From assembly GCF_011064615.1 (NCBI RefSeq), contig NZ_JAALJH010000001.1, positions 248,001 to 312,000 of the forward strand: DNA of 64,000 nt, read 5' to 3'. Below are positions 9,606 to 17,464 of the stretch, one piece after another. Numbering within the stretch: the first letter of the stretch is position 1; each line of letters opens with the position of its first letter. The DNA is from Aquisphaera insulae (GTDB taxonomy: Bacteria; Planctomycetota; Planctomycetia; Isosphaerales; Isosphaeraceae). The notes under the pieces are model-generated. The model was not told the DNA's origin. It worked only from the letters and a program-made list of their open reading frames with translations, and searched no databases. The position numbers and the translations under genes were made by a program.

Positions 9606-10133
9606 ATGGCAGCCAAACGACAAACCAGCAGCGCGTCCGGCTCCGGGTCGTCGGACCGGCCCGTCATCAACGCCATCCTGGTCCTGGGAGCCGTCGGCTG
9701 GGGCCTGAGCGTCCTGGTGGATCGCGGCAGGCTGACCTGGCCCCCCGTCGCCCTGCTGGGTGCGCTCTCCACCCTGGCCGGATGCCTCGCGCTGGTCGGC
9801 CCCGTCATCCTCATGCGACCCGGCACCAAGGAAGGTTCCCTCGGGGAGCTCGTCTGGCTGACCGGCGGCCTGCTCGTCTGGCTTTTCGACCTCTCCGGCG
9901 CCATCCAGGGACGCACCCGGTCACTCAACTGGACCACCCCCCTGGGGGACCGGATGATGGGGCTGGCGATCCTGGCGGTACTCCTGGCCGGCTGGCGCTG
10001 CGGACTGGCGGCGCGGAACTGGTCGTGGACGAACGTCACCGGCTGGGCCCTCGGACTCTTCTGGATCGGCATGGCGGTGGGGTCCTGGTGGCTTCCGCCC
10101 GCGGGCGGACTGGCGGGGCTCGTCGCACGCTGA
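9606..10133 (+). CDS. Hypothetical multi-pass membrane protein (175 aa)
   Basis: After a short polar N-terminus (MAAKRQTSSASGSGSSDRP) come four or five hydrophobic segments: INAILVLGAVGWGLSVLV, VALLGALSTLAGCLALVGPV, LVWLTGGLLVWLFDL, MGLAILAVLLAG and WALGLFWIGMAVGSWWL. It should be an integral membrane protein of the inner membrane. I recognise no family. It lies 183 nt after the HlyD-type adaptor gene in the same orientation, but there is no sequence evidence that the two proteins work together. Confidence 0.6.
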   Translation: MAAKRQTSSASGSGSSDRPVINAILVLGAVGWGLSVLVDRGRLTWPPVALLGALSTLAGCLALVGPVILMRPGTKEGSLGELVWLTGGLLVWLFDLSGAIQGRTRSLNWTTPLGDRMMGLAILAVLLAGWRCGLAARNWSWTNVTGWALGLFWIGMAVGSWWLPPAGGLAGLVAR

Positions 10134-10136
10134 TTC

Positions 10137-10166
10137 TTGACGGGCACACCCGAGACCGATTAGCCT
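10137..10166 (+). promoter_or_regulatory. Possible promoter of the 10274 gene
   Basis: TTGACG (five of six matches to the -35 consensus) is followed after 18 nt by TAGCCT, a poor -10 box. It sits just after the previous stop codon and about 110 nt before the next start. Confidence 0.25.
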
Positions 10167-10273
10167 AAATGGCACGGAAAATGAGCCTCGGCCCACCCCC
10201 CTTGACTGCGCCCCGCGATGGGATTCATCTTTCGTCCTTACGACCTGGCCGAGGCTCGGGGAGGATCTGATCC

Positions 10274-11086
10274 GTGGCGACACAGCAGAGGCCCGTCGAG
10301 GCGACCCTGAACCCGGCGATCCCGGCCATCGAGAATGAGCTGCCGACCTATCGCGCCGTGAGCACGCGAGCGATCCTCGCGTTCCTCTGCGGCCTGGTCT
10401 CCTTGTTCAGCATCGCGAACCCGTTCTTCTACGTCTTCGCGATCCTGGCGATCATCCTGGGCACCTCGGCCGATCGCAGCATCCAGAAGTTCCCCGACAT
10501 GCTGACCGGCCGCTGGCTCGCCCAGGCCGGGATCGCCTTCGGCCTGGTCTTCGGGCTCGGCATCCTCACCATCACGTCGATTCAGGCGTTCATGCTCCAG
10601 AGGAACGCGGAGCAGTTCGCACGTCACTATGCGAACGTGATCAAGACCGGTGAGCTCGGGGACGTCCTCCTGCTCGGCCAGCCGCCTCTCCAGCGGAAAT
10701 CGACCACCGCCAAGGAGATCCTCGACCGGATGAGCGGCACCAAGGGCAAGGAGTCGGCCATGATGGAGATGAAGATCGCCTCGATCCGCGACCTCAAGCG
10801 GCGGGTGGACACGTCCGCCAACAGCGAGATCCACTTCGCCAGGACGGAGAAGATGGGGAGCGAGGGGATGCTCAACGTCGCCCTGGCCGTCTTCGAGGTC
10901 CACGGGTCGCCCGCCAAGGACTCCAACGAGACCGAGCAGTACGCGATGGCGATCATCAAGAGCGATGGCTCCCACAACAAGGTGGATGAGTGGTGGGTGG
11001 AAGAGGTCGTCTTCCCCTACAAGCTGAAGACCGCGGAGCTCCCCGAGGCGCATGCCGACGATGACGGTCACGGCCACCCACATTGA
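10274..11086 (+). CDS. Hypothetical membrane protein with N-terminal DUF4190-like region
   Basis: 270 residues. The start is GTG with GGGGAGG about 8 nt upstream. Two transmembrane segments near residues 35-60 and 78-100 (AILAFLCGLVSLFSIA and GIAFGLVFGLGILTITSIQA) flank an ILGTSADRSIQ turn, an arrangement like DUF4190-type membrane proteins. The rest is a soluble domain (about 105-255) with mixed Lys/Glu content, a basic patch (RDLKRRVDT) and a final His-rich tail (HADDDGHGHPH) that could bind metal. I do not know its function. It converges on queD with only 15 nt between the two stops. Confidence 0.65.
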   Translation: MATQQRPVEATLNPAIPAIENELPTYRAVSTRAILAFLCGLVSLFSIANPFFYVFAILAIILGTSADRSIQKFPDMLTGRWLAQAGIAFGLVFGLGILTITSIQAFMLQRNAEQFARHYANVIKTGELGDVLLLGQPPLQRKSTTAKEILDRMSGTKGKESAMMEMKIASIRDLKRRVDTSANSEIHFARTEKMGSEGMLNVALAVFEVHGSPAKDSNETEQYAMAIIKSDGSHNKVDEWWVEEVVFPYKLKTAELPEAHADDDGHGHPH

Positions 11087-11101
11087 GGTCGCGCGGGCCG
11101 T

Positions 11102-11506
11102 TCATTCCCGACCATACGAGGCGAAGCAGTTCGCCGTCTCCCAGAGGAGGACCTCGACGATCGGCAGGCCCTGCTCGGCTGCTCGTTCGAAGATGAGCCG
11201 GGCGATGTTCTCGGCCGTCGGATTGCACGACATGACGAAGACCCGCTCTCCCCGGTCGCGAAGGACGGGGAGCATCGGGTCGTCGCGGCAGAGGAGCATG
11301 TTGTGATCGAGATTCTCCTCGATCCAGGCCTGGATGGTCCGCTTGATGTCCCCGAAGTCGATCAGCATCCCGCGCTCGTCCAGCGACTCCCCCTCCAGGG
11401 TGATCACGGCCCGGCCGTTGTGCCCGTGGAGGTAGCGGCACTTGCCCTCGTAATTGAGCAGGCGATGGCCGTAACAGAATTGAATCTCGCGGGTGACTCG
11501 AAACAT
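11102..11506 (-). CDS. queD: 6-carboxy-5,6,7,8-tetrahydropterin synthase
   Basis: Second enzyme of queuosine (deazapurine) synthesis; it converts dihydroneopterin triphosphate to carboxytetrahydropterin. The 134 residues carry the zinc ligands His14, His27 and His29 and the QueD-type CxxxHGH motif (Cys23 to His29, GKCRYLHGHNGR), the catalytic DH pair in LDHNMLL (67-68), and a C-terminal LLWET Glu that binds the pterin. The CxxxHGH motif favours QueD over pyruvoyl-tetrahydropterin synthase. It lies 35 nt downstream of queC in the same direction. queE and queF are not in the window. Confidence 0.92.
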   Translation of the reverse strand: MFRVTREIQFCYGHRLLNYEGKCRYLHGHNGRAVITLEGESLDERGMLIDFGDIKRTIQAWIEENLDHNMLLCRDDPMLPVLRDRGERVFVMSCNPTAENIARLIFERAAEQGLPIVEVLLWETANCFASYGRE

Positions 11507-11541
11507 GCCTCGGTGACCTCCTCCCGGCACGGGCCGGCCCA

Positions 11542-12213
11542 TCAACTCGCGTAGCGTGTCCGGTCGGGGACCGCTGCATTCCGGAACCCCTCTCGTCGCT
11601 CCGCGCACTTGTTGCAGCAACCGCAGTGCAGGCCGTCGATCGGTCGCAGGCATGAGAAGGTGAGATGGAGCGGGAGGTCCCTCCCCTTCCTCACGACGTC
11701 TGCCTTGTCGAGCAGGCCGAAAGGACGCACCAGGCGAGGGCCGCCGTCCATCCCCTGTCGGAGTACCGTCTCCAGGCTGCTGAAAAACCCGGTCGTGCCG
11801 TCGGGAAACGGGTTCGCCGCCAGGCATCCCAGCGTCAGCAGAGAGATCCCCCGCACCCGGCACCAGACCGCGGCCTTGGCCGTTAACAAGATGTTCCGAC
11901 CCGGCAGGTAGACCTCCTCGGCGGGAGTGTCCGCGCCCGGCACCGGGCCGGTCCCGGTGCTCCAGTGATCTCCATAGACATCGCGAATCGGCTCGTCCAG
12001 GACCACGAGAGGCTCCAGTCCGGGCCCCGAGATCGCGGCGACGAACGCCCGCGCGGCGGCGAGCTCCCTCTCCTCCCAGCGGAGCCCGCCGCGGATGAAG
12101 AGCGGATGGACCCGCTCGTGGTCGTGCCTCATCTCGGAGAGGAGGACCGCGCTGTCGAGGCCGCCGCTGAGGAGCACGGCCGCGGAGTCACCCCGCGTTC
12201 CGATCGCTTGCAA
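11542..12213 (-). CDS. queC: 7-cyano-7-deazaguanine synthase
   Basis: Converts 7-carboxy-7-deazaguanine to preQ0 with ATP and ammonia. The 223 residues contain the PP-loop SGGLDS (16-21), YLPGRN in the middle, and the C-terminal zinc site Cys188, Cys197, Cys200 and Cys203 (CLRPIDGLHCGCCNKC). The start is read as TTG at 12213 because GGGAGG lies about 8 nt upstream and no ATG is positioned better. It is part of a reverse-strand run with rsmD, the CCA enzyme and queD, which suits a tRNA-modification role. preQ0 can also feed DNA modification or natural products, but no gene of those kinds is visible here. Confidence 0.92.
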   Translation of the reverse strand: MQAIGTRGDSAAVLLSGGLDSAVLLSEMRHDHERVHPLFIRGGLRWEERELAAARAFVAAISGPGLEPLVVLDEPIRDVYGDHWSTGTGPVPGADTPAEEVYLPGRNILLTAKAAVWCRVRGISLLTLGCLAANPFPDGTTGFFSSLETVLRQGMDGGPRLVRPFGLLDKADVVRKGRDLPLHLTFSCLRPIDGLHCGCCNKCAERREGFRNAAVPDRTRYAS

Positions 12214-12273
12214 CGTCTGGACCTCCCGGGCGCCGACTCCGGTCCGAGGCGGTCGCCTCGACTCGATGCCATT

Positions 12274-13686
12274 CTAGGAGGGGGTAACCCCCCCTTCAAC
12301 CGGCGAAGCCGCATCGCCGCCCCCCTCGCCGGCATGCCAGGACGGCCAGCGACCGGTCGACCGGTAATGCTCCACGCACTCGGAAGCCTCCCGCTTGTTC
12401 TGGATCCGGCCCTCGAGCTGGGCCTCCCGGATCGACTCCAGGATCGAGGCGAAGTGGGGCCCGGGCTCGAGGCCCAGCCGCACCAGGTCGTGGCCCGTCA
12501 ACAACGGGGCGGGATTGATCGGCCCCGACGGCTGGTGCTCGAGGTAGTACTCGCAGTAGTCCACCTGCTCGGTGTCGCCCGTGGAGGCCAGGGCGTCCGC
12601 CCGATGCAAGGCCAGCAGCTCGTCGATCCCCGGCTCGGCCAGCATCCGCTTGAGCTTGGATTCGCGGAGCCGCTTCGCCTCGCCCAGGTACTGGTGGTTG
12701 GTTACAAGCCAGGTGACCCGGTCCCGCTCCGCGTTGGACAGCTTGAGGAGCCGGCAGAATCGCTCCGCGATCCGGCCCCCGACAACGTCGTGCGCGTGGA
12801 AGGAGGTCTTCCCATGATGCTTCCCGCGCGTGCTCGGCTTGCCGATGTCGTGCAGCAGGGCCGCCAGGGCGAGCGGGAAGCTCGGCCGCGGGCCGAGCAG
12901 CTTCAGCACCAGCATGACGTGATCCCAGAGGTCCCCTTCGGGCTGGATGGGCTTCCCCTGGAAGAGCCCGCGCATGTCGGCGAGGGGGGGGAAGATCGTC
13001 CCGATCAGCCCGACCTCGAGCGCCAGATCCATGCCCCGATCGCGAGTCTCGTGGACCAGCATCTTCTTCAGCTCCTGGGCGATCCGTTCGGGAGAGACCG
13101 TGACGACCTCGGCCGCCATCGAGCGAATGGCCCGGTACGTCTCGCGCTCGATCGCGAGGCCGAATCGCGCGGCGAAGCGGATCCCTCGGAGGAGCCGCAG
13201 CTTGTCCTCTCGAAATCGCTCCCGAGGATCCCCGATGGCCCGCAGGCGGCGCCTCCTCAGGTCGTCCAGGCCGCCGACGTAGTCGACGACCCGGCCCGAC
13301 TCCGGGTCCAGGAACAGGCCGTTGATCGTGAAGTCCCTCCGCGCGGCGTCCAGCTCCGGCGAGCTGAACGAGACGGACGAAGGGCGCCGCCCGTCCACGT
13401 AGGCGTCGTCGCTCCGGAAGGTGGCGATCTCCACCTCGATACCTCGCATCCGAGGATGGCGGACGCGGACCACGCCGAAGGCGATCCCGACCGGGATCGC
13501 CGGGAACGGGAGGATCTTCATGACGGCCTGGGGGCGGGCGTCCGTGGCGACGTCGTAGTCGGCCGGCTCGAGGCCGAGCGTCAGGTCGCGGACGCAGCCG
13601 CCGGCCCAGAGCGCCTCGTGGCCGGCCCGACGGAGCAGTCGGACGACGTCCAGGGCGAACTCGCGGCGGGCCGCGGCATCAGTCAT
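12274..13686 (-). CDS. CCA tRNA nucleotidyltransferase / poly(A) polymerase family with HD domain
   Basis: A 470-residue class II nucleotidyltransferase. Motifs: GGCVRDLTLGLEPADYDVATDA split as GGCVRD (29-34) and the metal-binding DYD (43-45), RRDFTINGLF (116-125), and the helical RNA-binding region GDPRERFREDKLRLLRGIRF (152-171). A C-terminal HD phosphohydrolase domain follows (LLHDIGKPSTRGKHHGKTSF; His279-Asp280). In bacteria this family adds or repairs the tRNA 3' CCA, or adds poly(A); the HD domain trims 2',3'-cyclic phosphates in some members. The one tRNA in this window lacks an encoded CCA, so CCA addition is needed. Its start overlaps the rsmD end by 8 nt, suggesting coupled translation. 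Confidence 0.9.
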   Translation of the reverse strand: MTDAAARREFALDVVRLLRRAGHEALWAGGCVRDLTLGLEPADYDVATDARPQAVMKILPFPAIPVGIAFGVVRVRHPRMRGIEVEIATFRSDDAYVDGRRPSSVSFSSPELDAARRDFTINGLFLDPESGRVVDYVGGLDDLRRRRLRAIGDPRERFREDKLRLLRGIRFAARFGLAIERETYRAIRSMAAEVVTVSPERIAQELKKMLVHETRDRGMDLALEVGLIGTIFPPLADMRGLFQGKPIQPEGDLWDHVMLVLKLLGPRPSFPLALAALLHDIGKPSTRGKHHGKTSFHAHDVVGGRIAERFCRLLKLSNAERDRVTWLVTNHQYLGEAKRLRESKLKRMLAEPGIDELLALHRADALASTGDTEQVDYCEYYLEHQPSGPINPAPLLTGHDLVRLGLEPGPHFASILESIREAQLEGRIQNKREASECVEHYRSTGRWPSWHAGEGGGDAASPVEGGVTPS

Positions 13687-14323
13687 CGACCGCCTCGCCT
13701 TCTCTGGGGGGATTGGGCTCCTCGTCGATCTCGACCGAATCGCCGTCGTCAGCCCCTCGATCTCCCTCGCTCACCAGCCGGATCGCAACCTGCGTATCGC
13801 CGTAGCGCCGGACGTCCCAGGAGCCGAGGTCGGGGATCACGTCGTCGAGGTCTCGTCCCGCCTCGACGGCGATCAACGAGCCGGCCGGGAGCCGTTCGAG
13901 GAGCCCGCCCAGGAGCTGACGGAGCGCCGGCTGGCGGGTCTGATAGTCGCGATAGGGCGGGTCGAGGAACACCGCCAGGGGAGACGTCCCGTCGGGCTGG
14001 TAGGTTCGCGCCCAACGATAGGCGTCGGCCAGGCGGATGGTGGCCCGGTCCTCGTACCGAAGCGTGGCGACGTTGCGGTGGATCAGGCCGACGTGCTCGC
14101 GGTCCTTCTCCACGAAGATGGCCCGCTCGGCGCCCCGGCTGAGGGCCTCGAGTCCGATAGCTCCCGTGCCGGCGAAGAGGTCCACGGCCAAACGGCCCGG
14201 CATGAGGTCGCCGACCATGTTGAAGATCGACTCGCGGACCAGGTCGCTCGTCGGCCGCATGTCGGACTTCGCGCGGGGACCGTCGAACTTGTGGCCTCGT
14301 CGCTGGCCGGCGATGATCCGCAT
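13679..14323 (-). CDS. rsmD: 16S rRNA (guanine966-N2)-methyltransferase
   Basis: A 214-residue methyltransferase beginning MRIIAGQRRG, the standard RsmD opening. The SAM-binding motif is DLFAGTGAIGLEAL (48-61), and the catalytic DPPY lies at 121-124. RsmD methylates G966 of 16S rRNA during small-subunit assembly. The C-terminus has an acidic extension (about 190-214) beyond the catalytic core. A GGGAG motif precedes the ATG. It lies 81 nt after the HAD phosphatase gene and overlaps the CCA-enzyme start. Confidence 0.92.
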   Translation of the reverse strand: MRIIAGQRRGHKFDGPRAKSDMRPTSDLVRESIFNMVGDLMPGRLAVDLFAGTGAIGLEALSRGAERAIFVEKDREHVGLIHRNVATLRYEDRATIRLADAYRWARTYQPDGTSPLAVFLDPPYRDYQTRQPALRQLLGGLLERLPAGSLIAVEAGRDLDDVIPDLGSWDVRRYGDTQVAIRLVSEGDRGADDGDSVEIDEEPNPPREGEAVDD

Positions 14324-14404
14324 GGCCGAGGTCTCCCACCTGCCCCGCGGCGGCCCTTCGCACGAGATCGGGGCGGCGTGCCCATCACCGGGCCGGCTGC
14401 GGAG

Positions 14405-15244
14405 TCATTCCGGTATCTGTCGTTGATTTTGCCAGAACCGATGCAGCTCCGGCAAGTTTCGGGCGATGAGGTCCGGTCGCGGGGACTGGCCGTCGACGGC
14501 CCGATCTCCCCGGCCGTCGATCCAGACCGTGAACATCCCGGCGGCCCGGCCGCCGACGATGTCCGAGGCCATGTTGTCGCCGACCATCGCCGCCTCATCG
14601 GCCCGGCAGCCGAGCCGTTCCAGGGTCCGCTCGAAGAGGGGTGCATAAGGTTTGCCGATAACGATGGGCCGCGCCTCCGCGGCCGTGGCGACGGCCTCCA
14701 CGAGCGCGCCGCAGCCGGGGTCGAAGGCGTCCTGGGCGACCGGAAAGCGGGCATCCATGTTGACCGCGAAGAAGGCCGCGCCCGCCGCGACGGCCCTCGA
14801 CGCCGCCCGGAGCCGGCCGAAGTCGAACGCCGGGTCGTTCCCGACGACCACGGCTTGCGCCCGGGCCCAGTCCTCGAGTGGGAGGACATCATGGCCCGCG
14901 GAGGCCAGCAACTCGTCCATGTCGGCCGTCGCCAGGGGGAGGACCCGTACTCGGCCGAGCCGGCGAACGATCTCGTCGGCGACGAGGTCGAACGCGGCGA
15001 CAACGTCCCGCTCGCCGGCCGAAATCCCCATGCCGGTCAGCCTGGCGGCGAGGACGGCCGCCCCATGCCGGGAGGAGTTCGAGGCGAAGACGACCGGAAT
15101 GTCCGACGACCGAAGGGCCGCCACCAGCTCGATCGCGCCCGGGAGCAGGGTCGAGCCGGCCCAGATGGTTCCGTCCAGGTCGAACGCGAACCCGCGCAGC
15201 CGCCCCAGCGACGGCCCTGGCGCGTTCGTTGTTTCGCCCTCCAT
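14405..15244 (-). CDS. HAD-superfamily phosphatase, NagD/PGP type
   Basis: 279 residues with HAD motif I FDLDGTIW (21-28, nucleophile Asp22), motif II FASNSS (53-58), the Lys motif GKPYAPLF and motif IV MVGDNMASDIVGG near the C-terminus. The capping region and motif order fit the NagD/p-nitrophenylphosphatase group, which removes phosphate from small phosphorylated metabolites. An in-frame ATG six codons upstream is less likely because the chosen ATG has AGGAGG at 8 nt spacing. It is the first gene of the reverse-strand unit through rsmD, the CCA enzyme, queC and queD. The substrate is unknown. Confidence 0.88.
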   Translation of the reverse strand: MEGETTNAPGPSLGRLRGFAFDLDGTIWAGSTLLPGAIELVAALRSSDIPVVFASNSSRHGAAVLAARLTGMGISAGERDVVAAFDLVADEIVRRLGRVRVLPLATADMDELLASAGHDVLPLEDWARAQAVVVGNDPAFDFGRLRAASRAVAAGAAFFAVNMDARFPVAQDAFDPGCGALVEAVATAAEARPIVIGKPYAPLFERTLERLGCRADEAAMVGDNMASDIVGGRAAGMFTVWIDGRGDRAVDGQSPRPDLIARNLPELHRFWQNQRQIPE

Positions 15245-15488
15245 CCCGCCTTCCTCCTGCATTCGTCCCTCGCCCCTCGACTCGGCGCGATCGCCCTCAG
15301 TGTATCAGTCCCTCCACGATTTCCCAGCCGGGTGATCACGGCTGACCGTCGACTCGGCCACCAGTGCCAGGGAAGATCCCCCCCTCCGCTCATGAGCCCC
15401 TCGACCCTTCGCCGTGGCATCCCGCCCACCGACGCAACCCAGCGGACCATCGATCGCACCCCAACCAGTCGAGTTCCGAACCAGGTCC

Positions 15489-15580
15489 GATTTGGGTTCG
15501 CTCGTCGCGCGCCCCGCGTCACGCGACAACCACAAATCCTTTGCCTCTATCACTTTATGTGTGTTTTTCGATTGGCTTTG
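15489..15580 (+). repeat. Degenerate direct repeat, copy 1
   Basis: Begins GATTTGGGTTCGCTCGTC, has the core AACCACAAATCCTTT and CACTTTATGTGTG, and ends TCGATTGGCTTTG. It aligns along its length with the copy 298 nt downstream. Its AT-rich core contrasts with the GC-rich surroundings. The first 18 nt and the last 12 nt resemble each other, as if the unit were part of a larger tandem array. Confidence 0.7.
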
Positions 15581-15648
15581 CCGGCACCGTCCCGAGAGGG
15601 TTCGCTTGAGGGTCCGACGAGCCGGGCAATTGGCACGGAGCTGCGGGT

Positions 15649-15748
15649 GGGTGGCCGCGGTGGAACACCACGGGAGAGCAAGCCGTAGCGCCGGACGAGC
15701 TTTGCTGTCAGGCCGGGGCGGTCCCGTGGTGGAACACCACAGCCACCC
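15649..15748. repeat. 27-nt imperfect inverted repeat with palindromic arms
   Basis: The arm at 15649-15675 and the arm at 15722-15748 are complementary at 22 of 27 positions, with a 46-nt spacer. Each arm also contains its own small palindrome (GGTG-GAA-CACC; six paired bases, GTGGTG-GAA-CACCAC, in the second arm). It lies between the two direct repeats. The structure could form a long RNA hairpin or mark the ends of a small mobile unit, but I see no target duplication or transposase. Confidence 0.6.
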
Positions 15749-15786
15749 GGCGGCTCGGGCTCGGCGCACCTCTGTCGGTCACGTCG

Positions 15787-15879
15787 GATTTGGCTTCGCT
15801 CGTCACGCAACCCGGGCCGCATGATAACCACAAGTCCTTAATCTATTGCACTTTATATTCGTTTTCTCGATTGGCTTTG
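15787..15879 (+). repeat. Degenerate direct repeat, copy 2
   Basis: Begins GATTTGGCTTCGCTCGTCA, has the core AACCACAAGTCCTTAATC and CACTTTATATTCG, and ends TCGATTGGCTTTG. The ends and core boxes match copy 1 best, while the GC-rich stretch between is more diverged. Confidence 0.7.
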
Positions 15880-16480
15880 CTCGTCGACTTCGGACGCGGC
15901 GAGATCGGATTCAAGGTCGGTTCCGGCCTCGGAGCGTGCGACCAAGGTTCCGGGCTGGTGGGCCGGGCGTCACGATCTGTGTCCTCCAACGCATCGGAGA
16001 TCGATTTCGGAGGTCCGCGCGCAGCCTCGCCACGAGGCGGGGGCTCTATAGAGAGAGTGCGCCATGTTTCGCGATTTTCGTTCGTCGCTGGCGAGATTTC
16101 TCATCCTCACGCCGGCGCTCGATCCGCGAAGCCGGCGCAATTGATACCGTCGTTAGCCACGCCAGGATCGATCGGACCGACAGGGCGGGTTCGCCATTCG
16201 TCTGGGTTCGGTCCACTCCAGGCCGGTCCGCATCCATCTCGTCGGGACCGATCACGCCGGCTCTCGCGCGTGCCTTCGCGGTGTCGGCCGAGCATCGACC
16301 TTGCACGTCTTCCCGGGCGGTGATCCTTGGAGGAGGGCGGACGATGGTGGACCCGGTCTGCAAACTGCTAGAATCTAGTCAGTCGGCCCGACGCGTCCAT
16401 TCCAGGGCCGCATGCTAGCGAGTTTGCACCAGATCTTCACGGGCTGTTCGTGGGCCCGACGCGACCTGGAGGAGGCCGAG

Positions 16481-17455
16481 ATGAACCTGCTCGAACAGCT
16501 CAAGTCGATGACCATCGTGGTGGCCGATACCGGCGACATCGAGTCGATCGCCCAGTACCAGCCTCGAGATACCACCACGAACCCCTCGCTGCTGCTCAAG
16601 GCGGCGCAGATGCCGCAGTATGCTCACCTGCTCGACCAGTCGATCGCGTTCGCGGACTCCCTGGGGGGATCCGAGGACGGCAAGCTCCAGGCCTGCATGG
16701 ACAAGCTCGCGGTCAGCTTCGGCAAGGAGATCCTCCAGATTGTGCCCGGGCGCGTGTCCACGGAGGTTGATGCCCGCCTCTCGTTCGACACGGAGGCCAC
16801 CATCGCCAAGGCGCGGCACCTGATCGAGCTCTACGAGGCCGACGGTATCTCCCGCAACCGGATCCTGATCAAGATCGCGTCCACCTGGGAGGGCATCAAG
16901 GCCGCGGAGACGCTCGAGAAGGAGGGCATCCACTGCAACCTGACCCTCCTCTTCGGCTTCGGCCAGGCCGTCGCCTGCGCCAAGGCGGGCGTCACCCTGA
17001 TCTCCCCGTTCGTCGGCCGGATCCACGACTGGTATCTCAAGGATCGGGGCGTGAAGTCGATCGAACCGACCGACGATCCGGGCGTCCACTCGGTCCAACG
17101 CATCTACAACTACTTCAAGAAGTATGGCTTCAAGACCGAGGTCATGGGGGCGAGCTTCCGCAATACGGGCGAGATCCTCGAGCTCGCCGGCTGCGACCTC
17201 TTGACGATCTCTCCCGAGCTGCTGGGCGAGCTCCAGAAGGCCGACGGCAAGCTCGAGCGGAAGCTGTCTCCCGAGTCGGCGAAGAAGCAGGACGTCCCCG
17301 AGACGGCGATGGACGAGAAGACCTTCCGCTGGATGCTCAACGAGGACGCCATGGCGACCGAGAAGCTCGCCGAGGGCATCCGCAAGTTCGCGGCCGACAT
17401 CGTCAAGCTCGAGCAGTTCGTCGGGAAGCGGATGAAGCAGGCCGTTGGAGTCTGA
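16481..17455 (+). CDS. tal: Transaldolase
   Basis: Transfers a dihydroxyacetone unit between sugar phosphates in the non-oxidative pentose phosphate pathway. The 324 residues match the TalB-type long transaldolase: catalytic Asp16 in [16 protein letters not shown] (31-40), Glu95 in [12 protein letters not shown], and Schiff-base Lys131 in [12 protein letters not shown]. The start at 16481 follows a GGAGGAGG motif; an in-frame ATG 23 codons upstream has no such site. The 1.2 kb repeat region lies directly upstream, and the following exported protein gene starts 9 nt after the stop, so co-transcription is possible though functionally unexplained. Confidence 0.95.
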   Translation: MNLLEQLKSMTIVVADTGDIESIAQYQPRDTTTNPSLLLKAAQMPQYAHLLDQSIAFADSLGGSEDGKLQACMDKLAVSFGKEILQIVPGRVSTEVDARLSFDTEATIAKARHLIELYEADGISRNRILIKIASTWEGIKAAETLEKEGIHCNLTLLFGFGQAVACAKAGVTLISPFVGRIHDWYLKDRGVKSIEPTDDPGVHSVQRIYNYFKKYGFKTEVMGASFRNTGEILELAGCDLLTISPELLGELQKADGKLERKLSPESAKKQDVPETAMDEKTFRWMLNEDAMATEKLAEGIRKFAADIVKLEQFVGKRMKQAVGV

Positions 17456-17464
17456 GGGGGTCTG

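Larger units (their letters stand above)
15245..16480. other. Long repeat-bearing non-coding region
   Basis: 1.2 kb between the divergent HAD-phosphatase and transaldolase genes, with no convincing gene on either strand. Open frames across it give low-complexity Arg/Ser/Pro translations that change character repeatedly. It contains two copies of a 92-93 nt degenerate direct repeat with AT-rich cores and a 27-nt imperfect inverted repeat between them. The part from about 16000 to 16400 shows only a TAGAAT hexamer (16369-16374) that could be a -10 box for transaldolase, with a poor -35 partner. Confidence 0.6.
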
